Positions 26,820 to 36,212 of a DNA stretch of 64,000 nucleotides are shown piece by piece. Below the pieces are notes generated by a model. The model was not told the DNA's origin. It searched no databases and was given only the letters and a program-made list of their open reading frames with translations. The position numbers and the translations under genes were made by a program. Within the stretch, counting starts at the first letter, position 1; the number at the start of each line of letters is the position of its first letter. Origin of the DNA: Nitrincola schmidtii (lineage in GTDB: Bacteria; Pseudomonadota; Gammaproteobacteria; Pseudomonadales; Balneatricaceae); assembly GCF_008973715.1 (NCBI RefSeq), contig NZ_WBOL01000010.1, forward strand, positions 79,250 through 143,249. The letters run 5' to 3'.

Positions 26820-28700
26820 ATGCTTCAAGCCATCAGGGACAACTCAAAAGGCATTATCGCCAAGGTCATCGTAGGTCTTATTGCGGTCACGTTTGCGCTG
26901 TTTGGTCTAGAATCGTTGGTCGGTCTAGGATCAAAAGAAAAACCAGCAGCAGAGGTCAACGGCGAAGATATTGCCGTTATTGATTTAATGCGAGGCGTCG
27001 ACCTGCAACGTCGTCAAATTTTGATGCAAATGGGACCGGATGCAGATCCAACATTGCTCGATGATAATCTACTTCAGCGTGGGGTATTGGAAAGCCTTAT
27101 TGAACAAGCATTATTAGTTCAATCGGCCGAGAATCAGGGGCTATTTCTTTCAGAAGAGATGATTGATCAGTTGATCGTATCGACGCCAGAATTTCAGATA
27201 GATGGTCGTTTTGATCGTAATCAATTTGAGATGGTTCTGCGTAACGCAGGCTTTACGCCATTGATGTATCGTGATCTGCTGCGTAAAGAAACCCTCATGG
27301 ATCAAGAAAGAGCAGCATTCTTGTTGTCTTCATTTACTACGAGAGATGAAGTTGATCGCATTGTCCGCCTTGATCAACAAACCCGAGATGTTGCTTGGGT
27401 CAGAATTCCATTGCTAACGATTTTAAATGAAACGGAAGTTAGCGAAGCTGAAATACAAGCTCTATATGATCAGCGTACTTCCAGCTTACAAACCCCTGAA
27501 CAGGTGGTTTTAGATTACGTGCTATTGGATCGAAGCGATTTTGTTGACCCCTCGATCGTCAGTGATGATGAAGTTCGTGAAATTTACGAACAGATGATGG
27601 CTGAGTTTGTTTCTCAAGAACAACGTGCGGTCTCCCATATCCTGATTGAAGTGGATGGACAGCGTGACGCGTTAGCCGCTTTAGCTCTAGCACAAGAGAT
27701 CTTTCTTGAGCTACAAGACGGAGCTGATTTTGCTGAGCTAGCAGGGCGATTCTCTGATGATCTGGGTTCTGCTTCACAAGGTGGATCATTAGGTTTGTTG
27801 ACTCGTGATTCGCTGGTAGATGAATTCGCTGATGCGTTGTTTGAGATGTCATCACCGGGTGATATCAGTCATCCCGTTGAAACCCAGTTTGGTTATCATA
27901 TCATTCGACTAGATGAGATACGTCAAACTGAGCGTCCAAGCTTTGAGCAGGCTGCTTTTGATCTTCGCCTAGAGATAGCAGAGCGTGATGCAGAAATGCG
28001 CTACGTGGAGCAGATGGAGCGCTTGGCGGATCTATCTTTCTCTGCTGCAGATTTGATTGTTCCTGCTGAAGAGCTAGACCTGATTATCGAGCGTTCACAA
28101 CCGATCAGTCGTGAGGGTGGCAGTGACTTCTTAGGAAGAAACTCTCGTGTAGTTGAAGCTGCTTTCAGTAGTGACTTATTACGTGAGCGTTTAAATAGCT
28201 TACCAATCGAGTTAGATCGTGAAAGAACAGTAGTAGTGCGTGTTAACGAACATCTTCCAAGCCGTCAGTTGGCCTTTGAAGAAGTGCGTGATGAACTCGA
28301 ACTGGAATTGATTACGGCTAAAGCAACAGAAACGCTGCAGCAAAAAACCTCTGAGTGGCTCGCTGCTTTGCAACAGGGTGAAGCTTTAGAGAATCTAAAT
28401 GATGATCTGGCGTGGAGTGAAGTGGTTGAAGCAGGAAGAGCTGACTCTAGAGTGCCTTCTGAGATACGCAACCGTTTGTTTGCGATGTCAGCAAACGAAA
28501 CGCCTCGATTCGACCTGCTGCAGTTGCGTGACGGGAGTTTTGCGCTACTTCGCTTAGATGCAGTTCAGCACAAAGACAATCAGTTGAATGAAGATGAGAT
28601 GGCGCTTATGATGTCGATTCTGGGTGCGACGTTAGGACAGCAAGAATATCAAAATCGTGTCGACAGCTTACGCGCTCAAGCAACGATTAAACGTAACTAA
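26820..28700 (+). CDS. ppiD: Periplasmic folding chaperone PpiD
   Basis: Inner-membrane-anchored SurA-type chaperone near the Sec exit. One N-terminal membrane helix (about residues 12-31), a SurA_N-like helical region (about 35-200) and a parvulin/PpiC domain (about 262-355, QRAVSHILIEVDG to FGYHIIRLDEI). 626 residues (E. coli 623). PpiD parvulin domains are usually inactive as isomerases. Converges on the ABC gene with only five bases between, inside a small palindrome. Confidence 0.94.
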   Translation: MLQAIRDNSKGIIAKVIVGLIAVTFALFGLESLVGLGSKEKPAAEVNGEDIAVIDLMRGVDLQRRQILMQMGPDADPTLLDDNLLQRGVLESLIEQALLVQSAENQGLFLSEEMIDQLIVSTPEFQIDGRFDRNQFEMVLRNAGFTPLMYRDLLRKETLMDQERAAFLLSSFTTRDEVDRIVRLDQQTRDVAWVRIPLLTILNETEVSEAEIQALYDQRTSSLQTPEQVVLDYVLLDRSDFVDPSIVSDDEVREIYEQMMAEFVSQEQRAVSHILIEVDGQRDALAALALAQEIFLELQDGADFAELAGRFSDDLGSASQGGSLGLLTRDSLVDEFADALFEMSSPGDISHPVETQFGYHIIRLDEIRQTERPSFEQAAFDLRLEIAERDAEMRYVEQMERLADLSFSAADLIVPAEELDLIIERSQPISREGGSDFLGRNSRVVEAAFSSDLLRERLNSLPIELDRERTVVVRVNEHLPSRQLAFEEVRDELELELITAKATETLQQKTSEWLAALQQGEALENLNDDLAWSEVVEAGRADSRVPSEIRNRLFAMSANETPRFDLLQLRDGSFALLRLDAVQHKDNQLNEDEMALMMSILGATLGQQEYQNRVDSLRAQATIKRN

Positions 28701-28705
28701 GCTAG

Positions 28706-30307
28706 TTATGCGCAAGGACGCGCAGTGTCACCAAACGCTGCTTTTAACAGTTGTTGAGTGTAAGGGTGTTGAGGATGGTTAAAAACATCACTCGCATCAC
28801 CCTGCTCAACAGCCACTCCTGACTTCATCACCAAAAGCTGATGGCTTAAGGCTCGAACCACGGCTAAATCATGGCTAATAAACAAATAACTCAGCTGGTA
28901 GCGAGCTTGTAAGTCGCGTAATAGCTCAATAATTTGTTTTTGAACGGTTCGGTCTAGCGCTGATGTAGGCTCATCCAATACGATCAATTCAGGTCGTAAT
29001 ACTAAGGCTCTAGCGATCGCAATCCGTTGACGTTGACCGCCTGAAAACTCATGTGGATAGCGGTTTCTGATATCAGCCGGTAAACCGACATCTTCTAATG
29101 CTTGAATCACACGCTTTTCAATCTCTGCGGCATTGGTAACACCATGAACTTCCAGCCCTTCTGCAATGGATTCGCCAACCAGCATTCTAGGGCTGAGGCT
29201 GCCAAAAGGGTCTTGAAAGACGATTTGCATCTGCTTACGCAGAGGTTTCACTGCCTTTTGTGGTATTTGGTTCAGATCCTGGCCTGCGAAATGAATTTGA
29301 CCAACAGATTTAGTTAATCTAAGAATCGCAAGGGCTAGCGTAGTCTTACCTGAACCTGACTCACCGACAACGCCCAGTGTTTCACCACGCTTTAAGGTCA
29401 AATTAATATCATTGACTGCTTTGTGGTGATCCTTAACCCGCTTAAATAAGCCACTTTGTATTGGAAACCAGACTTTAAGGGCATCTGTTTTAAGAATCAC
29501 TTGGCTATCCACAGGGATGGTTGCTGGCTTTCCATCCGGTTCCGCTGCCAGCAGTATCTGTGTGTAGGTTTCTTTAGGCTGAGCAAACAGGTCTGCTGTA
29601 GACGCCGTTTCCACTAAATGGCCTTGATTCATCACATAGACGCGATCAGCAAAGCGTCGGACGATATTCAGATCATGAGTGATCAGCAGTACTGACATAT
29701 TGAGCTTTTGTTGTAAGCTCTTTAACAGTTCCAGTATTTGTTGCTGAATCGTGACATCCAGTGCGGTGGTTGGCTCATCAGCGATCAGTAGCTCTGGTTC
29801 GTTCGCTAGAGCCATTGCGATCATCACGCGTTGCCGTAAACCTCCAGATAGCTCGTGCGGATACTGCCTTAGACGTTTTTCTGGTTCAGGTATGCCTACC
29901 AAGTCTAATAGCTCTAAAATCCGGCCACGTGCTTTTTGTCGGCTCATGGCGGCATGTAATTGCAGACTTTCACCAATTTGCTTCTCCACTGTATGTAATG
30001 GATTCAGCGATGTCATAGGCTCCTGGAAAATCATACTAATGCGATTGCCGCGTATCGCACGTAGTTGAGGTTCTTTGAGTTTCAGTAGATCAACATCATT
30101 GAAGAATATTTCTCCGGAGGGATGGCTGGCCAAAGGGTAGGGAAGTAAACCCAGCACGGAAAGAGCCGTTACGGACTTTCCTGAACCGGATTCACCCACC
30201 AAGGCAACACATTCTCCCGATCCCACCTGAAGATCGATATCCTCTACAACTGTTTTACCAGTAAATGCCACAGAAAGGTTGCGGATGTTCAGTAAAGGAT
30301 GATCCAT
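28706..30307 (-). CDS. yejF: ABC transporter, tandem ATPase subunit (YejF/oligopeptide type)
   Basis: 533 residues holding two full nucleotide-binding domains. Walker A appears twice as GESGSGKS and GESGSGKT (near residues 37 and 314), each with its own signature (LSGGLRQRVMIA, FSGGQRQRIAIA) and Walker B (LLIADEPTTALD, LIVLDEPTSALD). This is the layout of YejF/GsiA-type peptide importers. No permease or binding protein gene is next to it, which is unusual, so the partners must be encoded elsewhere. Fourteen bases after the kinase gene on the same strand. Confidence 0.9.
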   Translation of the reverse strand: MDHPLLNIRNLSVAFTGKTVVEDIDLQVGSGECVALVGESGSGKSVTALSVLGLLPYPLASHPSGEIFFNDVDLLKLKEPQLRAIRGNRISMIFQEPMTSLNPLHTVEKQIGESLQLHAAMSRQKARGRILELLDLVGIPEPEKRLRQYPHELSGGLRQRVMIAMALANEPELLIADEPTTALDVTIQQQILELLKSLQQKLNMSVLLITHDLNIVRRFADRVYVMNQGHLVETASTADLFAQPKETYTQILLAAEPDGKPATIPVDSQVILKTDALKVWFPIQSGLFKRVKDHHKAVNDINLTLKRGETLGVVGESGSGKTTLALAILRLTKSVGQIHFAGQDLNQIPQKAVKPLRKQMQIVFQDPFGSLSPRMLVGESIAEGLEVHGVTNAAEIEKRVIQALEDVGLPADIRNRYPHEFSGGQRQRIAIARALVLRPELIVLDEPTSALDRTVQKQIIELLRDLQARYQLSYLFISHDLAVVRALSHQLLVMKSGVAVEQGDASDVFNHPQHPYTQQLLKAAFGDTARPCA

Positions 30308-30321
30308 GTAAGTTCTACCTG

Positions 30322-31746
30322 TTATGATCCAAGAGGATTCGTGTCACTATTTAAGCCTAATTGCATGTGGAAGGTTGTCCCTGAGCTGGCATCAGATGTC
30401 ACTGCCATGTGACCTTGATGCTGATCAGTAATAATAAAATAAGCAAATGATAGGCGCTTGCCTGCATCACTCGTTTCCGATGAAGTGATGTCAGAGCTAA
30501 AAAATGGCTCAAACAATGACATTTGTTCTTCTTCGTTTAATGGCTTGCCATTATGGTTAATACGAACCCATAGACTGCCATAGGATTCGCTAATATCTAT
30601 TTTAATTTTGGGTGTAACACTGTCAGCTTGCTCCATTAATGCATCAAAACAATGCCTAAATAGACTTAAGAAAGCTTGCTGTAGTTCAATGTTATAGCAG
30701 CTTAGTTTTGGCAACTGATCGGCGTAATGTTTTTCGATCTCAAAGTCGCTAAATCTGATGTTGTTTGCTGAGATAAGCACGTCACCAGCCAGTTCAAGCG
30801 CATGTTCCATCAGTTCAGCCACATCAACAAGAATTTTTTTATCGGTACGTTGACGAGAAAAGTTCAATAGGTTGTTGATGATGGCGGTAACATTGCGGCC
30901 TTTCTCGGAGGCATCTTCTAACAGGTGGTTCAAACGCTCCACCTCTTTGCCGCATTCGCTATCTTGCTGCATCAAGCGTCCATTCGATAGCAAGCGTTGG
31001 AAACTACTCAGATCGAAGAGAATGCCCTGCAGCGGTGCGTTAATGTCATGAGCCATGGTAGCTGCTAACTCACCCATCGACGCCATCTTGTCATTATGCA
31101 CCAGCATATTTTCAGCGAGTATCTTCTGAGTAACATCATCGATTAGCAAAACCGCTCCACCATTTTCCAGCTCTTGGAGTGGATAGATGATAATGTTGAA
31201 GTAGTAAAGGCCACTCTGGCTTTGTTTGATGTGAATAGGTTCTTGTTGCTTAATCGACTGCTCTATTTGTGCCGGCGTAATACTGATAGTGGGGTAGATT
31301 TGCCATAAGTCTTTACCTAGCGCATCTTGTGTTGATACCCCTGCAATCTCCTCAGCTTGGCGATTCCAATGAGTAATTTGGCATTGCTTATTTAATCCCA
31401 CCAGCATGATTGGAAGCGAGCGAAGAATATTGGCAACGTAAGACTCTGACGCTTTAAGTTCAGCCGTGCGCTGTTCTACGCGATTTTCTAATTCGTTACG
31501 AATGTCAGTGAGTTCTCGGTTGGCATGATAAGCTCTGCGCCAGGTGAGGAGTAAAAAGATGGCGACAATCGACAGGGTGATGATAAGAACGCCACTAGAA
31601 AAATTAGCGACATACTGCCAATTAGTGCTGCCTTCTTCGTCTTTAAAATACTGTATGAGATTCAGCTGAGCATGAGCGCTAGACGATAGCAGAATGAGCA
31701 CGGATGCTAGAAGCGAATATAAAAAGTGCCGAACCGTATGCCACAT
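30322..31746 (-). CDS. PAS-containing sensor histidine kinase with a degenerate ATPase domain
   Basis: Order: signal-like N-terminal helix (1-27), short periplasmic loop, second membrane helix (about 48-70), coiled coil (75-100), PAS domain (about 102-215), HisKA with the phospho-acceptor His in MAHDINAPLQG near 233, then a C-terminal HATPase region. In that region the N box reads LSLFRHCFDALME without its Asn residues, the G1 DxGxG is HNGKP, and G2 lacks the GxGxGL pattern; only the F box (LFEPFF) is intact. ATP binding is therefore doubtful. Start ATG 31746. No response regulator lies beside it. Confidence 0.85.
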   Translation of the reverse strand: MWHTVRHFLYSLLASVLILLSSSAHAQLNLIQYFKDEEGSTNWQYVANFSSGVLIITLSIVAIFLLLTWRRAYHANRELTDIRNELENRVEQRTAELKASESYVANILRSLPIMLVGLNKQCQITHWNRQAEEIAGVSTQDALGKDLWQIYPTISITPAQIEQSIKQQEPIHIKQSQSGLYYFNIIIYPLQELENGGAVLLIDDVTQKILAENMLVHNDKMASMGELAATMAHDINAPLQGILFDLSSFQRLLSNGRLMQQDSECGKEVERLNHLLEDASEKGRNVTAIINNLLNFSRQRTDKKILVDVAELMEHALELAGDVLISANNIRFSDFEIEKHYADQLPKLSCYNIELQQAFLSLFRHCFDALMEQADSVTPKIKIDISESYGSLWVRINHNGKPLNEEEQMSLFEPFFSSDITSSETSDAGKRLSFAYFIITDQHQGHMAVTSDASSGTTFHMQLGLNSDTNPLGS

Positions 31747-31787
31747 CAAAGGCTGTCTCCCTGATTTCGATCAATAGATTATTCTAT

Positions 31788-31796
31788 ATTCTAGCA
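31788..31796 (-). promoter_or_regulatory. Extended -10 promoter for the PAS kinase gene
   Basis: On the minus strand TGC then TAGAAT, about 42 bases before the kinase ATG; AGGGAGA ribosome site between. No clear -35. Confidence 0.35.
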
Positions 31797-31827
31797 TTTT
31801 TCTTTAAAAATTCAGAAGCTTGATTGA

Positions 31828-32454
31828 TCAGCAATCGTTTCGACGGGTATCACATAAGCGACTACGGTTAACCTGGTTTAGCCAAAACTGGATCTCATCC
31901 TCGGGTAAACCGATGGCTTCAACCGAGCGAAAGGGGATAGTTCGCCAAGATTTATTCAGGCTATAGAGGGTGTTTTCTCCTGAGATAATGCGCGTTAACA
32001 CGATTTCTCCCCACTGCGCTCCGGCGACTTGACCACACCAGCTAATTTGCACCGCTTCACTGTAATGCGAGTTTACAGAACCTGAAAGTGTCCGAAAATG
32101 ACTAAATTCACAGCTTTGGCTTAGCGCTTGCTTTAATTGGTCAAGGTAAGCATTGGGTGGCATTCTGACTTTATCAATTACCTGAAAAGCCAACATTTCT
32201 CGCCAGTTAATAATGGTTTGATCAGCAGGAACGACCTCTTTAACGCCACGATTATCCAACCACTCTTTGTGAACGGTGTGCCATGAAGGTGGTAAAAAGA
32301 CCTGTAGAACTTCACCTTCTTCAGAGTTAAGGACTTCTGGCGTCGCTAAAAGGCTAAATTCACTGCTATTTTGAGCCACTGCATGAGAAGCTAAAATCAT
32401 CGCGGTGGTAGATATTATGCTGAAAAAAACAGACCTGAAAAGAAATCGATTCAT
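31828..32454 (-). CDS. Exported protein of unknown function
   Basis: 208 residues. A signal peptide covers about residues 1-27 (ASHAVAQ cleavage region). The mature part contains four Cys residues (two in CEFSH and SWCGQ, two at the end in LCDTRRNDC) that could form disulfides in the periplasm. No motif I recognise. It lies upstream of the PAS kinase on the same strand with an 81-base gap, so co-expression is possible but not certain. Confidence 0.75.
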   Translation of the reverse strand: MNRFLFRSVFFSIISTTAMILASHAVAQNSSEFSLLATPEVLNSEEGEVLQVFLPPSWHTVHKEWLDNRGVKEVVPADQTIINWREMLAFQVIDKVRMPPNAYLDQLKQALSQSCEFSHFRTLSGSVNSHYSEAVQISWCGQVAGAQWGEIVLTRIISGENTLYSLNKSWRTIPFRSVEAIGLPEDEIQFWLNQVNRSRLCDTRRNDC

Positions 32455-32500
32455 GACGCATCCTTTGTTGTAAATAAATGGCCAGATAGCAGCGCTATTA

Positions 32501-33259
32501 TTACATATAATGCTGCCAGATAAGCCTTAGGCTAATGATCAGAGAGATCCCTACTAATAACGGACGGATCAATTTAACACCATGACTGACAACCATTCTT
32601 GATCCAACCCGAGCCCCTAAATATTGACCCACTGCCATCGCCAAGCCCACTGACCATAGTACATGACCGCCGAGCGCAAAAAACAGTAAGGAGGCAATAT
32701 TAGAGGTAAAATTTAACAGTTTCGTATGCGCAGTTGCTTTGGCAAGGCCAAAACCAGCAAGAGCAACAAAGGCTATTGCAAAGAAAGAGCCGGTTCCTGG
32801 ACCAAAGAATCCATCATAGAAACCGACGCTAGTGCCTATAACAAAAGCAAACAAGAGGGGTGAAAGGCGCTGCTCACTATCATCGTTACTGATACGAGGA
32901 GAAAAAAGGAAATACAATGAAAAGCCAATGAGAAGAAATGGGAGTAGTTTACTGAGTAGGGTGGGGTCAATATGCTGAACCAGCAAAGTACCTACCGCGC
33001 TACCACAAAAAGTACAGATGATATGGGGCCATAATTCGCGAATTTTGATGAGGCCTTGGCGCCAAAAATATAAGGTCGCGGTGAAAGAGCCAAAACAACT
33101 TTGTAGTTTATTGGTACCCAATGCTAGAGCAGGAGGCATGCCAGTGGCTAACAAAGCGGGAACAGTAATGAGTCCGCCGCCACCGGCGATGGAATCTATA
33201 AAGCCAGCTGCTAAGGCAGCTAGCATTAATAGAAGAATGACGGAGAGCTCTAGCTCCAT
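32501..33259 (-). CDS. TauE/SafE (TSUP) family membrane permease
   Basis: 252 residues with about eight hydrophobic helices. The N-terminal glycine-rich turn FIDSIAGGGGLITVPALL (residues 20-37) and the internal repeat GFYDGFFGPGTGSF near 147 are the TSUP signatures. Family members export or import small sulfur or organosulfonate anions; the substrate here is unknown. Separated by 37 bases from the M23 peptidase gene upstream. Confidence 0.88.
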   Translation of the reverse strand: MELELSVILLLMLAALAAGFIDSIAGGGGLITVPALLATGMPPALALGTNKLQSCFGSFTATLYFWRQGLIKIRELWPHIICTFCGSAVGTLLVQHIDPTLLSKLLPFLLIGFSLYFLFSPRISNDDSEQRLSPLLFAFVIGTSVGFYDGFFGPGTGSFFAIAFVALAGFGLAKATAHTKLLNFTSNIASLLFFALGGHVLWSVGLAMAVGQYLGARVGSRMVVSHGVKLIRPLLVGISLIISLRLIWQHYM

Positions 33260-33296
33260 TTATAAAGACGTCATGATATCAAACAGGTCGTCTTGA

Positions 33297-34835
33297 TTAG
33301 GTGCCAGGTTGAGATTCATTTCTGCGCATAGCAAATTGTTCTTCTCTCGCAACTTCCATCACTGACACAAGCTCGTCAACACGTTTATTGAACTCGGCAA
33401 GCTGTTCTTTAGGTACTGAAGTAGCTAAGGGTAGATTTGCTGTCATAGGGTTAACGGGTCTACCGTTAACATGAAGTTCAAAATGTAAATGCGGTCCTGT
33501 GACACGACCCGTCGCACCAGAGAGACCGATGCGCTGACCACGCTTGATGGAGTCACCACGGCGAACATCGATGCGGTGCATGTGAAGGTAGCGAGTTGCA
33601 TAGGTACTGTTGTGGCGAATTTCTAAATATTTACCAGCAAAGGGGTGGTTTTCCACACGAGTAACGACCCCATCACCGATGCTAACAATCGGAGTGCCTG
33701 TCGGCATCGCAAAATCGGTACCGTTGTGGGGCGCGACACGACCTGTAACCGGGTGTCTACGGGTAGGGTTATATTGAGAGCTGATTCTGAAGTTTTGATT
33801 GTGCGGTAAGCGGCGGAAAGCTCTGGTTAAGCTATCACCGTTGCTATCATAGTAATTGCCATCTTCAAATAAAAACGCGGTGTAAGACTTACGACTCTGT
33901 TGAAGTCTGATCGCTTCAATCGAGGTTTGTCCGGTGAACTCATCACCGACATACTGAGCATTACGAACGACTTGGAAACGATCGCCCGCTTGAATTTGGC
34001 GGTTAAAGTCAATCTGTTCACTTAAAAGCTTGTTGATTTCATGGATCTCGGCTTTGGTTAAACCAGCACGTATGGCAGATACGTAAAAACTGCCATAGAT
34101 TTCACCTGCAATAATTTCTTGTTCCCAATCGCCTTCATGTATCACTTCTTCAAATTCGAAGTTTTCATTATCCACGCGACGATAAATGACTTGCTTACCT
34201 ATATGAACATAGAGTTCCATTTCCTCTAAATCATGAGTTTCTGGATTTTTGCGGAAAGTCAGTAGATTACCGGGTCTTAAAATATCCAAAGCCAGAAGTT
34301 GCTCGTCTGCTGATAGAATCTGATACATCACCGTCTGACCAACACTAGCTTGATCAAACAAGGTGCTTAGAGTGTCGCCTTCGTCTATGGTTAGGCGGAG
34401 CTCTAATTCAACTTCTGGTAATTCTGTATCTTCTTCAATTGCTGCCAGAGATTCATCGTCGAATGCGACATGATTGTCGTAGTCAAATTCAGCATAATCA
34501 TTATTGAGTGTGTCGGGATCATTTTCTGGCAGGGATTGAGTCAACTGCACAGTTGATGTGTCGCCTTCATACTCGGTTTGATTTTCAGATCGATAACGTA
34601 TTTTCGGAGAGATATGGGTTGTCGCTTGATTGCTTGGACTTGCAGAGTCATTTACAAGGTTATCTGTTGATGAAGATCGTGAACTTGCTACTGAGTTTTG
34701 AGTCTCAGAAGTATCACTATCAGGCCAGAAAGCCGCAGTCACAGTGACAATAACGGCGAGACTTAATGCGATAATATGTGTCGTAGGAATGCCCTTAGCG
34801 CTGAGAGCTGATGAATCGGTTTTCCTCAGTTGCAT
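33297..34835 (-). CDS. mepM: Peptidoglycan DD-metalloendopeptidase, M23 family (MepM-like)
   Basis: Cell-wall hydrolase that cuts peptide crosslinks to allow insertion of new glycan. One N-terminal membrane anchor (about 18-38), an acidic Ser/Thr-rich linker to about 140, a LysM/OapA-like region (about 148-260) and the zinc catalytic domain (about 360-480) with HNGTDFAMPTGTP and GPHLHFELHVNG. 512 residues against 440 in E. coli MepM, the excess being in the linker. Confidence 0.92.
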   Translation of the reverse strand: MQLRKTDSSALSAKGIPTTHIIALSLAVIVTVTAAFWPDSDTSETQNSVASSRSSSTDNLVNDSASPSNQATTHISPKIRYRSENQTEYEGDTSTVQLTQSLPENDPDTLNNDYAEFDYDNHVAFDDESLAAIEEDTELPEVELELRLTIDEGDTLSTLFDQASVGQTVMYQILSADEQLLALDILRPGNLLTFRKNPETHDLEEMELYVHIGKQVIYRRVDNENFEFEEVIHEGDWEQEIIAGEIYGSFYVSAIRAGLTKAEIHEINKLLSEQIDFNRQIQAGDRFQVVRNAQYVGDEFTGQTSIEAIRLQQSRKSYTAFLFEDGNYYDSNGDSLTRAFRRLPHNQNFRISSQYNPTRRHPVTGRVAPHNGTDFAMPTGTPIVSIGDGVVTRVENHPFAGKYLEIRHNSTYATRYLHMHRIDVRRGDSIKRGQRIGLSGATGRVTGPHLHFELHVNGRPVNPMTANLPLATSVPKEQLAEFNKRVDELVSVMEVAREEQFAMRRNESQPGT

Positions 34836-35068
34836 CCTGTACCCTGCTATACCTTGATCATCAATGGTCTATAAAAAGTATAATTGAACGCGATTATCAC
34901 GTGATTTAGGACCTGATTGCAACGGTAATGCATAACCTAAGTTAAGTTTTTGCTGATTTCTATCGATTTTTATGCGCTAGATCAGTTTTTCATCGCCTTT
35001 AGTGTTAAAGACAAAGCGAGTTTAAGGAGCTAGGCTGATAGTCAATATAATAAAAAAGAGATCAGAAT

Positions 35069-36184
35069 ATGACGCAGTCTGGATGGCGAACCCTCTTTGC
35101 CAATGATAGCTTGCCGGACACATCTCACTGGCCTGATTGCCTATCTGAATTAAAAACGGCTTTCTGTGCTATTCAATCAAGTCAGGATCTTGCCACTCTT
35201 AAAGGTTGGCAGCCAGAGCTTGTCAGCGCGCTTCAGGCGATCGATATTCCTGCATGGCGAATTAGTCAGGTTGTCAGTGATCATAATGATTGGATCTATC
35301 GTTTTGCTATAAGAGAATCCCTGGATGAAATGCTTCAGCAAGGTTGGGGGCATCCTCCTTGTGATTTTTGTGTGCTGACGCTTGGCTCAGGCGCACGTCA
35401 TGAGAGTCTACTCGGGCCTGATCAAGACAATGCCATGATATTGCAAGACTACCCCCAAGATCGTCACGTCGAAATAGATACTTGGTTTCAGTCATTGGCA
35501 GAACGTTTCACTGATAAGTTACACCATGCAGGCATTCCACTCTGCAAAGGTCATGTGATGGCACGTTGGCCTTTGTGGCGAAAACCTTTAAAAGAGTGGT
35601 GTGAACAAATGCGTCTCTGGAGTGGTCGGCGCACGGTGAAGCTGGTTCAGCTATCCAATATTTTATTAGATTTTGCTCCAGTTTACGGCAATGCTGTGTT
35701 GGCTGAGCAGTTCAGGCAATATTTGATTGAGCTGATGCCCAGTGCAGGCCTTTTTCTAGATGAGATGAATGCATTACAGGATGAGACGCGCGTTGCTTTG
35801 GATAGATTTGATCGCTTAGTGGGAGATGATCAAGAAGCTCCTCATCAACATGCAATCAATCTGAAGCGCCAAGGTTTGCTTCCGCTGCAAGCGGCGTTGC
35901 GGTTATTTTCTTTAAGAAAGGGAATTGCACAGCAAGATTGTCGAGGAAGACTGTTAGCGCTGAAATCGATGGGTCTTCTCAGTGCTTCTAAGGCCGAATC
36001 CTTAGAAGAAGCCTTATCCTTATTGTTGGCTCTATTACTGGAGTCGCAAATGAAAGCCGTTGAATTGAACCGTACACCTGATGGTTGGGTGGATCGGCGC
36101 GAGCTGTCAGAAAGTCGTCTGGTTCAGTTAAAAATGGCGCTTATAGAGATTCGCAGTTTACAAAAACAGGCAGCCACAGCATAA
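35069..36184 (+). CDS. DUF294 putative nucleotidyltransferase, CBS-less
   Basis: 371 residues. Residues about 105-130 hold LTLGSGARHESLLGPDQDNAM, the GS-x-R-E-x-x-x-x-x-D-x-D nucleotidyltransferase motif of DUF294, and the second half matches the DUF294 C-terminal helical domain. The cyclic-nucleotide and CBS domains that usually precede it are missing; a helical region of about 85 residues takes their place. GlnD-related proteins of this type are thought to modify or sense nucleotides. It converges on the SLC5 histidine kinase gene, and this partnership recurs in related gammaproteobacteria as far as I recall. Confidence 0.82.
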   Translation: MTQSGWRTLFANDSLPDTSHWPDCLSELKTAFCAIQSSQDLATLKGWQPELVSALQAIDIPAWRISQVVSDHNDWIYRFAIRESLDEMLQQGWGHPPCDFCVLTLGSGARHESLLGPDQDNAMILQDYPQDRHVEIDTWFQSLAERFTDKLHHAGIPLCKGHVMARWPLWRKPLKEWCEQMRLWSGRRTVKLVQLSNILLDFAPVYGNAVLAEQFRQYLIELMPSAGLFLDEMNALQDETRVALDRFDRLVGDDQEAPHQHAINLKRQGLLPLQAALRLFSLRKGIAQQDCRGRLLALKSMGLLSASKAESLEEALSLLLALLLESQMKAVELNRTPDGWVDRRELSESRLVQLKMALIEIRSLQKQAATA

Positions 36185-36212
36185 GAAGTGTCTTGATAGG
36201 TGTTAGATCATT

